NCBI GenBank assembly: GCA_018712885.1
Contig: DVGE01000020.1
Coordinates: 1-7,197, forward strand
DNA length: 7,197 bases
Source: Candidatus Pullichristensenella stercoripullorum
Lineage (GTDB): Bacteria; Bacillota; Clostridia; Christensenellales; Aristaeellaceae
Direction of reading: 5' to 3'
Positions within the stretch are counted from its first letter, which is position 1. Each line of letters begins with the position of its first letter. This document shows, piece by piece, positions 7,112 to 7,197 of the stretch. The translations under genes and the position numbers were made by a program. The notes beneath the pieces are model-generated. The model had not been told where the DNA came from. It did no database searches and worked only from the letters and a program-made list of their open reading frames with translations.

Positions 7112-7197
7112 ATGGACGAAAACCTTATCAATTATTACACCTTGGGTAAGCACATCAAGGCCGCTCGCAAAGCCAGACATATCACGCAGGAAATGCT
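7112..7197 (+). CDS. XRE-family HTH regulator, N-terminal fragment (cut by window edge)
   Basis: Twenty-eight codons are visible before the window ends. After MDENLINYY, the text TLGKHIKAARKARHITQEM is the typical first helix and start of the second helix of an XRE/Cro-type helix-turn-helix (compare 'lG-x-x-I-x-x-aR-x-x-r-x-x-TQE-x-L'). GGAGG (7098-7102) lies 9 nt before the ATG. It has its own promoter with a palindrome over the -10 box, which suggests self-regulation. What follows the HTH domain (sensor, TPR repeats, cupin or nothing) is outside the window, so the regulated process is unknown. Confidence 0.8.
   Translation, partial: MDENLINYYTLGKHIKAARKARHITQEM

Overview
The window is a GC-rich stretch of bacterial chromosome. 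Strong Shine-Dalgarno sites, sigma-A type promoters (TTGNNN-17-TANNNT), a PaaK-type aryl-CoA ligase and a complete peptide ABC transporter fit a high-GC anaerobic member of the Clostridia (Bacillota). The lineage is an inference from gene content only.

Layout. At the left edge, the 5' part of a phenylacetate-CoA ligase gene (minus strand, 1-442) runs off the window. Its promoter (484-512) lies back to back with the promoter (606-634) of a rightward operon. That operon holds two permeases (680-1591, 1601-2599), two ATPases (2605-3579, 3576-4541, overlapping by 4 bases) and an extracellular peptide-binding protein (4609-6297), and ends at a strong intrinsic terminator (6326-6367). Together these encode one Opp/Dpp-type importer in the order B-C-D-F-A. 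A converging minus-strand gene (6366-6929) encodes a small protein with an XRE-like helix-turn-helix at its C-terminus. Its stop codon lies inside the terminator's T tract. Divergent from it, the first 28 codons of an XRE-family regulator (from 7112) reach the right edge. The promoter of that gene carries a perfect 16-bp palindrome over its -10 box.

Main observation. The binding protein appears to be a natural circular permutant. The segment that normally forms the last ~75 residues of OppA-type proteins lies immediately after the signal peptide (residues ~28-101). It is followed in frame by the normal mature N-terminus and the rest of the protein. The protein then stops where that C-terminal segment would usually begin. 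Nothing seems lost, because the two parts add up to a full-length family member. The signal peptide also has Gly where a lipobox Cys would stand, so the protein may not be lipid-anchored.

Working together. The importer would bring peptides into the cell as a source of amino acids. PaaK-type ligases in anaerobes activate aryl acids that can come from aromatic amino acid breakdown, so the divergent pair may be related in metabolism, though the sequence does not prove this. The two HTH genes at the right form a separate regulatory unit.
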